A DNA stretch of 64,000 bases from Psychrobacter sp. NG254 (GTDB taxonomy: Bacteria; Pseudomonadota; Gammaproteobacteria; Pseudomonadales; Moraxellaceae): NCBI RefSeq assembly GCF_015277735.1, contig NZ_JADHDA010000008.1, positions 1 through 64,000 of the forward strand, given 5' to 3'. Shown here in pieces: positions 1 through 9,156 of the stretch. A program made the translations under genes and the position numbers. Under the pieces are notes generated by a model. It made no database searches. It was not told the DNA's origin and was given only the letters and a program-made list of their open reading frames with translations. How positions within the stretch are numbered: position 1 is the first letter of the stretch; each line of letters opens with the position of its first letter.

Positions 1-72
1 CTCAGAAGTGAAACATCGTTGCGCCAATGGTAGTGTGGGTTCGCCCATGTGAGAGTAGGTCATCGTCAGCTC
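1..72 (+). rRNA. rrf: 5S ribosomal RNA, 3' part
   Basis: The first 72 bases match the 3' two thirds of a gammaproteobacterial 5S rRNA: the segment with GAAGTGAAAC, the GGTAGTGTGGG stretch, the CCCATGTGAGAGTAGGTCAT stretch and the closing CAGCTC. The 5' part lies outside the window. It is the last gene of an rRNA operon, and a strong hairpin terminator follows 15 bases later. The exact 3' end is set by analogy to the family. Confidence 0.93.
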
Positions 73-87
73 TCTATACTGAAATAT

Positions 88-120
88 CCCCCGACTAGTT
101 ATCTAGCCGGGGGTTTTTCT
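88..120 (+). terminator. rRNA operon terminator
   Basis: The stem CCCCCG...CGGGGG at 88-93 and 108-113 continues inward through CTAG/CTAG around one mismatch and is followed by TTTTT. It is a classical rho-independent terminator placed directly after the 5S rRNA. Confidence 0.93.
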
Positions 121-430
121 TTGCCTAAGAAAAAGTGCCAGTGTGATATCTAATTTAGCTTGCACTTATGATTCAAAATTCATAAGTACATTTTTTGAAT
201 TAGCGAATATATGTGTTTATATAATATATGGTTTTATGAATATATTTCCTGTTGATATAATCAAAATGATTTGACTTATATCATTATAGCTGCTAATTTT
301 AAACTAGGTTTTTATTACAGGTATGTAAAATATATATTAAAACCTTGTAAATGATTGGGTCTAGTATGGATTGAATTATTTACTTATGAGGTTTTACTCC
401 TATTCTCATAATTATCAAAAGGAATTGATA
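121..430 (+). other. AT-rich spacer upstream of dctP
   Basis: About 310 bases without a credible gene, very rich in A and T. TTGAAT at 195-200 and TATAAT at 220-225 could be a promoter, but the spacing of 19 is long and I give it little weight. The open frame of the next gene can be extended upstream to 371, but that extension is replaced by the better start at 431. Confidence 0.5.
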
Positions 431-1489
431 ATGAAGTTAGCTCCTCTTTTTTCAATTGGTGCTTTAGCCGCTATTAGTCTTCTCGGTTGCTCTAACCAGT
501 CTGCTGACACTGCTGATGGTTCATCAGCCACTTCTCAAGAAACCACTGTATTGCGCTTTTCACATTTTTGGCCTGCTACCTCATCTATTAGTACAGAGGT
601 CTTTGAACCTTGGGCTAAGAAAATAGAAGAAGATTCTAAAGGTCGTCTAAAAGTTGAGCTCTATCCATCAGCGGGTCTTGCTAAAGCAGATGTTACCTAT
701 GAATCTGCTGCAAAAGGTACGATCGATATTGGCTCACAAGCACATGGCTATACCAACGGTCGTTTCCCTTTAACTCAAATTACTGAGCTCCCGGGATTGT
801 CAAACTCAGCCAGCCAAATGGGCTGTATGCTGCAGACTCTTTATGATGATGGGACGCTCGCTAGTGAGTATGAAGACTCTCATTTGCTATTTATGTATGG
901 TGGAGGCCCTGGTGCGCTTCACACTACGGATAAGCTAATTCGTACGCCTGCGGACATGAAAGGCATGCGCATTCGCCGTCCTTCTGCAGTCGCTGGTGAC
1001 ATTATAGAAAGTGCTGGTGCTTCTCCAGTAGGTCTACCTGCAAATGATATGTATACCTCTTTACAGCGCGGTGTCGTTGACGGTTTGAGTTTCCCTTGGG
1101 AGGCGGTAACAGCCTTTAAGATTGACGAGATTACCAAATATCACACCAATATTCCTTTTTATAGCTCAGCACTGATGGTGACTATGAATAAGGATAAGTA
1201 TAATAATTTGCCTGATGACTTGAAAAAAGTTCTGGATGAAAATTCAGGAATGGCGCTTGCTAGTAAAGTTGGTGAGGTATTTGATAAACATGACAAAATG
1301 GCTATTCAAGCTGCTAAAGATAAAGGTGATGAAATTATCGAAATTCCTGATCCACTAAATGATCCAGATTGGAAAGGGCCACTTGAAAAAGGAACGCAAA
1401 AATACCTAAGTGATGTCAAAGCTTTGGGTCTAGATGCTGATGGTGTTTATGCAAAAGCAAAAGCTGCTAGTGCTGCTTGTAAGGTATAA
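431..1489 (+). CDS. dctP: TRAP transporter substrate-binding protein, DctP family
   Basis: Extracytoplasmic solute receptor of a TRAP transporter; it binds an organic anion and passes it to DctQM. The start at 431 is preferred over 371 because AAAAGGAATTGATA precedes it and because it gives a clean signal peptide ending in the lipobox LLGC (Cys20), followed by Ser at +2. This predicts a lipoprotein, whereas most proteobacterial DctP receptors are soluble periplasmic proteins. The DctP domain fills the rest, with the conserved segment MRIRRP and the later GVVDGLSFP. It is 352 residues long, usual for the family. dctQ starts 18 bases downstream, so the three genes form one operon. The substrate cannot be told from the sequence; C4-dicarboxylates or other carboxylates are possible. 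Confidence 0.92.
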   Translation: MKLAPLFSIGALAAISLLGCSNQSADTADGSSATSQETTVLRFSHFWPATSSISTEVFEPWAKKIEEDSKGRLKVELYPSAGLAKADVTYESAAKGTIDIGSQAHGYTNGRFPLTQITELPGLSNSASQMGCMLQTLYDDGTLASEYEDSHLLFMYGGGPGALHTTDKLIRTPADMKGMRIRRPSAVAGDIIESAGASPVGLPANDMYTSLQRGVVDGLSFPWEAVTAFKIDEITKYHTNIPFYSSALMVTMNKDKYNNLPDDLKKVLDENSGMALASKVGEVFDKHDKMAIQAAKDKGDEIIEIPDPLNDPDWKGPLEKGTQKYLSDVKALGLDADGVYAKAKAASAACKV

Positions 1490-1507
1490 CCCATTGGGAG
1501 GTATCAC

Positions 1508-2035
1508 GTGGCATTTCTAGTCAAAATCAGCCAAACAATCTCACGCCTATGTCAATTTATTGGCGGCGTGAGTCTCATCATCATTGTCCTCACTACTATG
1601 CTCGACGTCGTCGCCCGCTATATCTTTAAACTTAGCGGCGGTGAGTTTGGTTTTACGGTTAAGGGCAGCGTCGAGATCGTCTCCTACTTTATGCTATTTG
1701 CCCTGTTGGCCGCCTTTGCTGCCTTCGTTGAACGCTCACAAATCATCGTCGATGTGTTCACTCAGAAGATGCCCCAATCTATCAAAGGCTACATGATGGG
1801 AATCTTCATGATGGGCTTCTTTATCATTGGTATCGTCTTCTCATGGGGACTTTATGAAAGTGCTATTGATGCTGTCGAGTATGGCAAAGTCACCCAAGAT
1901 TTGCGCATTTCTATGATGCCTATTTATGCCCTTAGCGCCTTTTTAAGCATTCTGCTTGCCATTCGCTCATTGATCGAATCCATCAACATCTTTAAAACAG
2001 GCGAGTTCTTTGACGCCGAGGAGACAGGCGCATGA
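1508..2035 (+). CDS. dctQ: TRAP transporter small membrane subunit, DctQ family
   Basis: Small integral membrane subunit that bridges DctP and DctM. The protein has 175 residues with four hydrophobic segments, as in the DctQ family. The start is GTG, supported by GGGAGG 6-12 bases upstream. The stop overlaps the dctM start as ATGA (2032-2035), showing translational coupling. Position between DctP and DctM supports the call. Confidence 0.92.
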   Translation: MAFLVKISQTISRLCQFIGGVSLIIIVLTTMLDVVARYIFKLSGGEFGFTVKGSVEIVSYFMLFALLAAFAAFVERSQIIVDVFTQKMPQSIKGYMMGIFMMGFFIIGIVFSWGLYESAIDAVEYGKVTQDLRISMMPIYALSAFLSILLAIRSLIESINIFKTGEFFDAEETGA

Positions 2036-3321
2036 GTCCAGAAATTATCGGCGCTATTGGCTTAATTGTCATGATCTTTCTCGTCTTGTTCCGTGTACCA
2101 GTCGCCCTTGCCATGTTAGGCGTTGGACTTGTCGGCTTTGGTGCTGTTACAGCCCCCAGTGGTGCGCTGCAAATGCTCAAAGACATCCCAGTTGATGTCT
2201 TAGCCAAATACGACTTTAGTGCCATTCCGCTGTTTATTCTCATGGGGGTGTTTGCTACCCACTCAGGTATGGCAGGTAAATTGTTTGAGGCCACTCGTAC
2301 CATTTTCGGCGGAGTCAGGGGCAGTCTTGGTATTGCTGGTATTGGCTCGTCCGGTATCTTCGCCTCTATTTCAGGATCATCGCTCGCCACTGCTTCTACG
2401 ATGACTAAAGTCGCGCTGCCACAAATGGAGAAGTACGGTTATCAGCCAGGGTTTGCCTGCGGTATTTTGGCCGCTGGTGGGACGCTCGGCATCATGATTC
2501 CGCCTAGTATCGCATTACTGGTCTATGCCATCTTAACTCAGCAATCAGTAGGTGACATGTTCATCGCAGGGTTCTTACCCGGTATGCTGGGTATGGTGAT
2601 GTATTCCATCACGGTGATGGTGATGGTACGTTGGAAACCGCATCTAGCAAGACGTGGTGAGCCAACCACCTGGAAAGCCAAGTTTTTGTCATTGACGGGT
2701 CTAATACCTTTTAGCTTTATCTTTATTGTGATTATTGCCGGTATCTTCTTTGGTCTATTTACGCCAACAGAAGGCGCGGCTGTCGGGGCGTTTGTCTCTT
2801 GGGCATATGCGTTTGCCAAAGGCATGCGTTTAGATGGTTTAAAGCAGTCGTTGATTGAGACGCTGGCACTCTCTGCGGTGGTGTTTTTTATGCTACTGGG
2901 CGCAGAGGCATTGGGGTATTTTATCTCAGTATCACGTCTGTCTTATTCACTGGCTTCTTGGATTGGTGGGTTGGCAGTCAGTCCGATGATTGTGCTGATC
3001 TGCATTTTGATCATGTACTTTCTATTAGGGCTATTTATGGATGCCCTAGCGATGCTAGTGATTACGATTCCTGTGGTCTATCCGATTATTTTGGCCTTAG
3101 GGTTTGATCCAGTATGGTTCGGTATCATTGCAGTATTGACGGTGGAGCTTGGGTTAATCACGCCGCCGATGGGGATGAATATCTTTGTGATTAAGGCGAT
3201 GGCGCCGCACATTAAGTTGGCTGATATGTTTCGGGGAGTGGCACCATTCATTGTGTCCGATGTGATTCGACTGGTCATATTGGTGATGTTCCCTGCTATT
3301 TCGCTTGTGCTATTGGGATAA
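2032..3321 (+). CDS. dctM: TRAP transporter large permease, DctM family
   Basis: Large membrane subunit that carries out sodium-driven uptake of the solute delivered by DctP. It has 429 residues and about 12 hydrophobic segments, with motifs typical of DctM such as GSSLATASTMTKVALPQM and GGTLGIMIPPS near residues 115-165 and TPTEGAA near 245. It overlaps dctQ by four bases. No clear terminator is visible downstream before the dodecin gene 145 bases away. Confidence 0.95.
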   Translation: MSPEIIGAIGLIVMIFLVLFRVPVALAMLGVGLVGFGAVTAPSGALQMLKDIPVDVLAKYDFSAIPLFILMGVFATHSGMAGKLFEATRTIFGGVRGSLGIAGIGSSGIFASISGSSLATASTMTKVALPQMEKYGYQPGFACGILAAGGTLGIMIPPSIALLVYAILTQQSVGDMFIAGFLPGMLGMVMYSITVMVMVRWKPHLARRGEPTTWKAKFLSLTGLIPFSFIFIVIIAGIFFGLFTPTEGAAVGAFVSWAYAFAKGMRLDGLKQSLIETLALSAVVFFMLLGAEALGYFISVSRLSYSLASWIGGLAVSPMIVLICILIMYFLLGLFMDALAMLVITIPVVYPIILALGFDPVWFGIIAVLTVELGLITPPMGMNIFVIKAMAPHIKLADMFRGVAPFIVSDVIRLVILVMFPAISLVLLG

Positions 3322-3465
3322 GTCATACATAAAATAACATAGAATCATTGTTGTGCATTCGGTATAGCGCTAGAATAATTGAGAGATAAAATGTTGAGTC
3401 TACGTTTTTATCATCATTTTATTTTAAAAAAACTATTCTAAAATCAAATGGATGCGAAAAATATT

Positions 3466-3684
3466 ATGACTATTGCTAAGAATGTTGAGATCAGCAGTAC
3501 TTCTGAAACCAGCTTTGAAGATGCTATTCAACAAGGTATTGCGAGAATCTCTAAGACTGTTAAAAATGTTGAAGGCGCTTGGATAAAAGAGCAAAAAGTA
3601 GGTGTCACTGATGGAAAAATCAGTAAATATCATGTCATTATGATTGTAAGCTTTGTCATTGATGACGGTACTGATATCAGCTAA
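3466..3684 (+). CDS. dodecin family flavin-binding protein
   Basis: Small protein of the dodecin family, which forms hollow dodecamers that store flavin or buffer free flavin. The sequence follows the family closely: an N-terminal strand (AKNVEISSTS), a helix (SFEDAIQQGIARISKTVKN), then GAWIKEQKVGV, the DGK turn and a last strand (IMIVSFVIDD). With the start at 3466 it has 72 residues, normal for dodecins. An in-frame ATG at 3448 would add six residues but has no ribosome binding site. A terminator follows at once, and the gene probably has its own promoter. Confidence 0.88.
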   Translation: MTIAKNVEISSTSETSFEDAIQQGIARISKTVKNVEGAWIKEQKVGVTDGKISKYHVIMIVSFVIDDGTDIS

Positions 3685-3700
3685 ATATTGATCAAGATCA

Positions 3701-3728
3701 AAAAAGACTGCCATTGCAGTCTTTTTTT
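3701..3728 (+). terminator. terminator after dodecin gene
   Basis: The stem AAAAGACTGC/GCAGTCTTTT around a four-base loop (3712-3715) is followed by a run of T. It starts 17 bases behind the dodecin stop codon. Confidence 0.9.
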
Positions 3729-3846
3729 TGCACAAAAAATGTGTATTAGCGGTCTTAATATGAGTGCGAGTAGCTACACGGCTAACTCATATATATAGTA
3801 AAATAAATTCTATAATTCTCATTACTTATCATAGAAGCACACATTT

Positions 3847-4896
3847 ATGGCCGTCGATTTCAGCAATACACTTATCGTTGCAATTTCTGCGACGGCACTT
3901 TTTGATCTCACAGAGTCAGAAAACCATTTACTAGAACTATTAGAGCAGAGACCTGCAAGCGCAATCAAAGAGTTTCGTGACTACATGATAGAGCGTGAAA
4001 ATGAATCTCTGAACATCGGTGCTGGCTATCCGTTAATCAAGGCGTTGCTAAACCTAAACAATTATTGCGAAGATAGTAAGCGAAATTTAGAGCTTGAAGC
4101 ACCTCTCGTTGAAGTCGTGATTGTCTCAAAAAGTAGTCCAGATACTGGCATTCAGGTGCTTAATGCAATTCTAGAGCGCAATATCAATATTTCACGTTCG
4201 GCATTTATTTCAGGCAGTCCGGTTGCCCCCTATATCAAAGATTTTAACGTAGATTTGTTTTTGACCACCAATCGTGAAGATGCGCAGCAAGTGGCTGATG
4301 CCAATATCTGCGCTTGTGCGATATTGGATGCGACCCCTGTTAATACTTATGAGCTGGACACCGATCAGCTACGCATTGCCTTTGATGGGGATGCAGTGCT
4401 GTTTGATGATTCAGGAGAGCTGCTCTATAAACAAAAAGGCCTGCGTGCTTTCCATGATCGCGAGTCACAGCTGCGTGATTTACCAATAGAAAAGGGGCCT
4501 TACGCTGAGTTATTGATTAAATTATCCAACTTACAGAAGCGTCTGCCTGCTGGTTTGCAATACTCTCCAATCAAAATCGCGCTTGTCACCGCCCGTAATG
4601 CACCAGCAGATCTGCGAGCGATCAAAACGCTGCGTGAATGGGGCGTAAATGTGGATATGGCGTTTTTTTTGGGAGGGCTAGAAAAAACTGCCGTGCTGAG
4701 AACGTTTGCGCCGCATATCTTTTTTGATGATTCTATTCAGCATATTGATGCTGCACGTCACTTTATCCCGACCGCACTGGTGCCTTATCATTCGACGTCG
4801 TTGTTGCATAGTAATAGTTATTTGAATGCGGATACAGACACGTCACCTTTATCATTTATACCCGCTGTGCGCCCACCATTTGCAGTAAATCACTAG
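3847..4896 (+). CDS. 5'-nucleotidase (cytosolic NT5C1-like family, PF06189 type)
   Basis: Probable cytosolic 5'-nucleotidase that dephosphorylates nucleoside monophosphates. The 349-residue protein resembles the bacterial relatives of cN-I 5'-nucleotidase: an N-terminal region with SATALFDL, a central STAF-like segment, and the acidic motif FDGDAVLFDDSGE at residues 179-191, which carries the DxD-like phosphatase signature. FFDDSIQHI near residue 297 is likely the third acidic motif. There is no signal peptide. The gene stands alone, between the dodecin terminator and the rhomboid gene 38 bases downstream, with which it may be cotranscribed. Substrate preference is unknown. Confidence 0.85.
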   Translation: MAVDFSNTLIVAISATALFDLTESENHLLELLEQRPASAIKEFRDYMIERENESLNIGAGYPLIKALLNLNNYCEDSKRNLELEAPLVEVVIVSKSSPDTGIQVLNAILERNINISRSAFISGSPVAPYIKDFNVDLFLTTNREDAQQVADANICACAILDATPVNTYELDTDQLRIAFDGDAVLFDDSGELLYKQKGLRAFHDRESQLRDLPIEKGPYAELLIKLSNLQKRLPAGLQYSPIKIALVTARNAPADLRAIKTLREWGVNVDMAFFLGGLEKTAVLRTFAPHIFFDDSIQHIDAARHFIPTALVPYHSTSLLHSNSYLNADTDTSPLSFIPAVRPPFAVNH

Positions 4897-4934
4897 CAGA
4901 CATATAACATTAGAGCAAAGGAATAGGACGGTCT

Positions 4935-5534
4935 ATGAATTGGCAGCAGTTGCTTAGCTTAGTAATGGCAAGACTGAAGCAAGTCGTTGGCTTGTACGCA
5001 TTTGTACTCATACCGATGTGGGGCATGTTTTTATTAAATGAAGTGTTTTTGTTTGGACTGTGGAATATTTTTGGTATTGTCCCGCGAGCATTAGATGTGG
5101 GGAGTATGATAGGGGTATTTGCGTCATGGACGATGCATGGCAACTTGTCCCATTTGACTGGCAACACTGTGACGCTGTTGCAGATTTTATTTTTGTTTGG
5201 ACTGTTTGAAAAAAATGCCTATCGTACTGTGATTAAATTGGTGGTCGCATCAGGTTTAGTCACTTGGGTGCTTGGCTCACCTTCTTCTATTCATATTGGT
5301 GCATCAGGGCTGTGTTTTGCAATGCTTGGTTATATGATAGGCGGCGCTATATTTGCACGGCGCTGGGGTTATTTGATTGCTTGTATCGTGATGGGGGCAG
5401 GGTACTGGCTCACCATCAAAGAAGGTTTAATGCCACAAGAAGGCATCTCTTTTGCCGCCCATTTCGGTGGTTTATGTGCGGGGCTACTGCTAGGTGCCAA
5501 TTCTAAGCACACTTATGCGGCACCGTCTCGCTAG
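4935..5534 (+). CDS. rhomboid family intramembrane serine protease
   Basis: Membrane-embedded serine protease of the rhomboid family. The 199-residue protein has about six hydrophobic segments. The catalytic serine is Ser124 in GASG and the catalytic histidine is His176 in AAHFGG; HGNLSHLTGN at residues 69-77 matches the conserved HxxxHxxxN region. It lacks extra cytoplasmic domains, so it is a minimal rhomboid. It probably shares a transcript with the 5'-nucleotidase and ends at a long inverted repeat. Confidence 0.92.
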   Translation: MNWQQLLSLVMARLKQVVGLYAFVLIPMWGMFLLNEVFLFGLWNIFGIVPRALDVGSMIGVFASWTMHGNLSHLTGNTVTLLQILFLFGLFEKNAYRTVIKLVVASGLVTWVLGSPSSIHIGASGLCFAMLGYMIGGAIFARRWGYLIACIVMGAGYWLTIKEGLMPQEGISFAAHFGGLCAGLLLGANSKHTYAAPSR

Positions 5535-5560
5535 TATCATCAGTAAGAAAAGTAAAGTAA

Positions 5561-5608
5561 ATAAGGCGGTATTTTCAGATTTTTTACTTGTCTAAAATAC
5601 CGCCTTAT
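5561..5608. terminator. long inverted repeat, probable bidirectional terminator
   Basis: A perfect 15-base inverted repeat (5561-5575 and 5594-5608) with an 18-base loop lies between two convergent genes. The minus-strand transcript runs into a T-rich stretch; the plus side is less T-rich. Confidence 0.7.
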
Positions 5609-5673
5609 CATCATATGTCTCTTTTAATACTTTACTACTAATGGATTGCCTGTTCTAAATCTCTCTTAATTCG

Positions 5674-6222
5674 TTAGCTTTGTTTATCAGTGCAAATACT
5701 GATAAATAGCGGATCATCTGTTGCTAGGTCTCGCCATGCAGTCGTTTGCTTTACATGTTCATCAATGGATAGCGTATTGCCTTTCTCAGGTATAACGTAG
5801 TCTGCACGTGCAGGAATACTACAATCGATAACTTGAGGGACTGTCTCTACAGCTCTTCGTCTTTCAAATAGATATAAATTGAATAAATGTATATCTGGGT
5901 TATCGACTTGTACACTCGCATTTCCAATATCGGCAGCGATAAACCGTAATATTTGCGGCTTAGCGTAAGACCATGGGCGGAACCACTCCGTGCTTTTCGC
6001 TGTTTTGACGACTTCTACACCTTTTGGTAGCTTCTCCACTTGTTGACCATACCAGCTGTACTCCTGGTTTATCTGAAATGCAAACATACCAATAGCAGCA
6101 AATAAGGGAATCAGCCATTTAGGGGCACGTTTGCCTGCCAGTTTGCTGAGGTGAGTTATGATAAGTGCTAGTCCAGCCATGCCAAATGCGGCAGCGATGG
6201 TAGCGATAAACTCAAAAAGCAT
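5674..6222 (-). CDS. small membrane protein of unknown function
   Basis: I do not recognise a named family. The 182-residue protein has two N-terminal hydrophobic segments (about 5-25 and 35-52) and a soluble remainder that is probably periplasmic. That part contains three cysteines in the last third, two of which could pair. AAGGAATATTTT precedes the start. It is transcribed alone. It looks like a lineage-conserved hypothetical protein. Confidence 0.75.
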   Translation of the reverse strand: MLFEFIATIAAAFGMAGLALIITHLSKLAGKRAPKWLIPLFAAIGMFAFQINQEYSWYGQQVEKLPKGVEVVKTAKSTEWFRPWSYAKPQILRFIAADIGNASVQVDNPDIHLFNLYLFERRRAVETVPQVIDCSIPARADYVIPEKGNTLSIDEHVKQTTAWRDLATDDPLFISICTDKQS

Positions 6223-6315
6223 AAAATATTCCTTAATGCGTGAGATATGTTTAATTGAACTTATTGGATAAAGGAAGAATCTAAGATATCGTTATTATAG
6301 CGCCAAGATAAAAAA

Positions 6316-6348
6316 ATCACTCACAAGCAGTGACTGCCTGTGAGTGAT
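6316..6348 (-). terminator. terminator of the symporter operon
   Basis: The stem ATCACTCACA/TGTGAGTGAT (6316-6325, 6339-6348) has an inner GCAGT/ACTGC pairing. On the minus strand it is followed by TTTTTTT. It lies 34 bases behind the stop of the symporter gene. Confidence 0.88.
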
Positions 6349-6381
6349 ATATTAACAAAAGATATATCCTCAGTTGCAAGC

Positions 6382-8250
6382 TTAGTGGTCGACTGCACCG
6401 CCAGCACCACGTGGAGAACGTACGCTCTCAACCAACTCTTGGATATGTGCTGGAGGTGGCGCAGTAGCATAAGATACGGCGAATGCTACGATAAAGTTAA
6501 GTAGGGCACCAATTGCACCAAATGATAGTGGTGAGATACCAAATAACCAGTACTCTTCGGTATCAGGGAAGTTAGCAGTACCACTGATGAAGAACCAACC
6601 TTTGAACATAAAGATATAGACAAGGACGACGATCAAACCAGTCAACATCCCTGCAATAGCACCAAGATTGTTGATACGTTTAGAGAAAATACCCATCATC
6701 AACACAGGGAACAATGAGGAGGCCGCAATACCGAAGGCTAAGGCAACAACCTGCGCAGCAAACCCTGGTGGGTTAATACCTAAGTAGGTCGCAACAACAA
6801 TCGCCACACCCATCGTAATACGAGCATATTTTAGCTCTTGTTTATCAGTGATATTTGGGTTTAGGTTACGTTTGATTAAGTCATGACTAATCGCTGATGA
6901 GATCGCAAGGAGTAGTCCAGCTGCTGTCGATAGTGCTGCTGCCAAACCACCTGCTGCGATAAGACCAATCACCCATGATGGCAGATTCGCGATTTCTGGG
7001 TTAGCAAGTACTAAGATATCAGCGTTTACATCAAGCTCGTTACCTGCCCATCCGGCATCAGCAAAACGACCATCAAGCTCTGCATCATGTGCAATGCGAG
7101 CTTTTTCTACCGCTGCAGTTGCAGTAGCAACATCGCCACCGTCAGCTTCAGCCGTATTAAGGGCTATTTGAGCGGCACCAAGTCCACTGTCGCTATATAA
7201 CTGGATACGACCATCATTATTTAGATCGTTATACTTAATGAGACCGGTCTCTTCCCAAGTTTTCATCCAGTCAGGACGCTCATCATTGAGAATAGGCTGA
7301 TTTTCGACACCTTGTGGATAGATAGTATCTACTAAGTTTAAGCGTGCCATCGCACCAACGGCAGGCGCTGTGAAGTACAGTAGCGAGATAAATACCAATG
7401 TCCAACCTGCAGTCCAGCGTGCATCAGCCACTTTAGGAACCGTAAAAAAGCGAATTATAACGTGTGGCAAACCTGCAGTACCAATCATGAGAGTCAAGGT
7501 AAATAGCACCATGTTTAGCTTGTTAGGTACATCAGCCGTATAGGATGCAAAACCTAAGTCAGTAACCACTTGATTCAGCTTGGTCAAGATAGGAACACCT
7601 GATTCTACATGGTTTGAGAACAAACCAAGGCCTGGAATAGGGTTGCCCGTTAATTCGAGTGAGATGAAAACCGCAGGAATGGTATAAGCAATCATTAGAA
7701 CGACATACTGTGCAACCTGCGTGTAAGTAATCCCTTTCATACCGCCCAGTACCGCGTAAAAGAATACAACGACTGCTGCGATAATCAGACCAGTGGTACT
7801 TTCAACTTCTAAGAAGCGCGAGAATGCAACACCAGCACCAGTCATCTGACCGATAACGTAAGTGGTCGAGGCAGTAATCAAACAGACAACCGCAATCATA
7901 GCTGCCGTCTTGGAATAAAAGCGATCACCAATGAAATCAGGAACGGTGAACTTACCAAACTTACGTAAGTAAGGGGCTAAGAGCATCGCAAGTAGAACAT
8001 AACCACCTGTCCAACCCATCAAATAGGTAGAAGCACCATAACCGCCAGCAGCAATAAGACCTGCCATTGAGATAAATGACGCCGCACTCATCCAGTCAGC
8101 AGCGGTTGCCATACCGTTAACGACTGGATGGACACCGCCGCCTGCCACATAAAACTCACTGGTCGAACCAGCACGGGCCCAAATCGCGATACCGAAATAC
8201 AGAGCGAAGGATAGACCCACAAATATAAGATTAACTACAAATTGACTCAT
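6382..8250 (-). CDS. sodium/solute symporter large subunit (SSS family, VC_2705 type)
   Basis: Large subunit of a two-component sodium:solute symporter related to the acetate permease ActP. The 622-residue protein has about 13 hydrophobic segments and SSS signatures such as GGGVHPVVNGMATAADWMSAASF near residues 36-58 and GGMKGITYTQV near 170. A long soluble loop (roughly residues 310-425), rich in acidic residues, interrupts the membrane part; such a loop is known for the VC_2705 subfamily. It starts four bases behind the small DUF4212 subunit, which fixes the subfamily. Small carboxylates such as acetate are likely substrates by family knowledge, but this is not proven here. Confidence 0.9.
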   Translation of the reverse strand: MSQFVVNLIFVGLSFALYFGIAIWARAGSTSEFYVAGGGVHPVVNGMATAADWMSAASFISMAGLIAAGGYGASTYLMGWTGGYVLLAMLLAPYLRKFGKFTVPDFIGDRFYSKTAAMIAVVCLITASTTYVIGQMTGAGVAFSRFLEVESTTGLIIAAVVVFFYAVLGGMKGITYTQVAQYVVLMIAYTIPAVFISLELTGNPIPGLGLFSNHVESGVPILTKLNQVVTDLGFASYTADVPNKLNMVLFTLTLMIGTAGLPHVIIRFFTVPKVADARWTAGWTLVFISLLYFTAPAVGAMARLNLVDTIYPQGVENQPILNDERPDWMKTWEETGLIKYNDLNNDGRIQLYSDSGLGAAQIALNTAEADGGDVATATAAVEKARIAHDAELDGRFADAGWAGNELDVNADILVLANPEIANLPSWVIGLIAAGGLAAALSTAAGLLLAISSAISHDLIKRNLNPNITDKQELKYARITMGVAIVVATYLGINPPGFAAQVVALAFGIAASSLFPVLMMGIFSKRINNLGAIAGMLTGLIVVLVYIFMFKGWFFISGTANFPDTEEYWLFGISPLSFGAIGALLNFIVAFAVSYATAPPPAHIQELVESVRSPRGAGGAVDH

Positions 8251-8254
8251 GGGG

Positions 8255-8515
8255 CTATTCCTCGTCTACGCCATATTGTTTATCTAACTTATTCATACGC
8301 CATGCGTAAAAGAAAATCAGAATAATAAACACCCCGATGGATCCTTGTTGGGCAAACCAAAAACCCAAGTCGGTACCACCGATCTTGATGCCAGCCAAGA
8401 GGGGACGTAATAAGATAGCAAAGCCGTACGAGCATAGCGCCCATACAATTAAGCAGCCTCTAATGAGACGGATATTGGCACGCCAATAACCGGATGGATC
8501 GTTATGATTTTCCAT
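8255..8515 (-). CDS. sodium/solute symporter small subunit, DUF4212 family
   Basis: Small partner of the VC_2705-type symporter. The 86-residue protein has two hydrophobic segments (about 21-42 and 52-70) and the typical order N-terminal YWRANIR, then RPLL, then FWFAQQGSIGVF. AAGGAG lies nine bases before the start. The two genes form an operon with a four-base gap. Confidence 0.9.
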   Translation of the reverse strand: MENHNDPSGYWRANIRLIRGCLIVWALCSYGFAILLRPLLAGIKIGGTDLGFWFAQQGSIGVFIILIFFYAWRMNKLDKQYGVDEE

Positions 8516-9093
8516 GGGACAACTCCTTTTGTCTTACCCAAAAAATACCAACAATATAAAAAGAACAGCGATTATTCTTTATCACTAACGAACAGTATAA
8601 AAAATAAATAGGTACTGCTTTATATGGTGAAAACGATGATGCATCATGATCTATTTATCTGTCGTTTTTGCTAACGATAAATGTGTGTTTTGGCAGCATG
8701 CTGCGCACATAGATAAAAGGTGTTGAATGGTAAAAACAGTGTCTATCGAGGAAGGAGGGCATGACTATCCTATGTCTTTTTATGCTCTTGTCTTCCTAAC
8801 AAGAAACTTTGCGCTTTCAACGCTTTAAATCATTGTACTGATTACAAATTATAAAACGGCATAAGTGAATATAGGATTTATCTGAGTACTAGTCAACAAA
8901 TTTCATTGAAAACCATTGCATATTCATTTCAGAGAAAATACCGATAGGTGGTTTGGTGGATTATATTTAAAGTATCAGATGCACTAAAACGATACGACAA
9001 ACGCCTTTTTTACACCACTGAACCATCATTTAATATATTTTGTAGCATATAAAATATGAAGCATATTTATTTGACAAATAAAGCTATAAGCAC
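8516..9093. other. spacer upstream of the symporter operon, with two palindromes
   Basis: About 580 bases without a credible gene. It must hold the symporter promoter. Two perfect 12-base palindromes, ATGATGCATCAT (8636-8647) and GCAGCATGCTGC (8693-8704), lie 120-190 bases upstream of the start and could bind regulators. Confidence 0.45.
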
Positions 9094-9130
9094 AAAAAAA
9101 CCGCCCTTATTATTAAGAGCGGTTTTTTAT
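9094..9130 (-). terminator. terminator of the ETF-QO gene
   Basis: The stem AAAAAACCGC/GCGGTTTTTT has inner CTT/AAG pairs. In minus-strand direction it lies directly behind the ETF-QO stop and ends in a T run. Confidence 0.9.
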
Positions 9131-9156
9131 TGATTTCTATTTATCCAAATCATAGA

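Noticed and set aside
195..225. Promoter TTGAAT/TATAAT upstream of dctP
   Set aside because: The spacing of 19 bases is long and the region is so AT-rich that such pairs occur by chance.
371..430. Upstream extension of the dctP frame
   Set aside because: No ribosome binding site at 371, and the ATG at 431 has one and begins a clean lipoprotein signal peptide.
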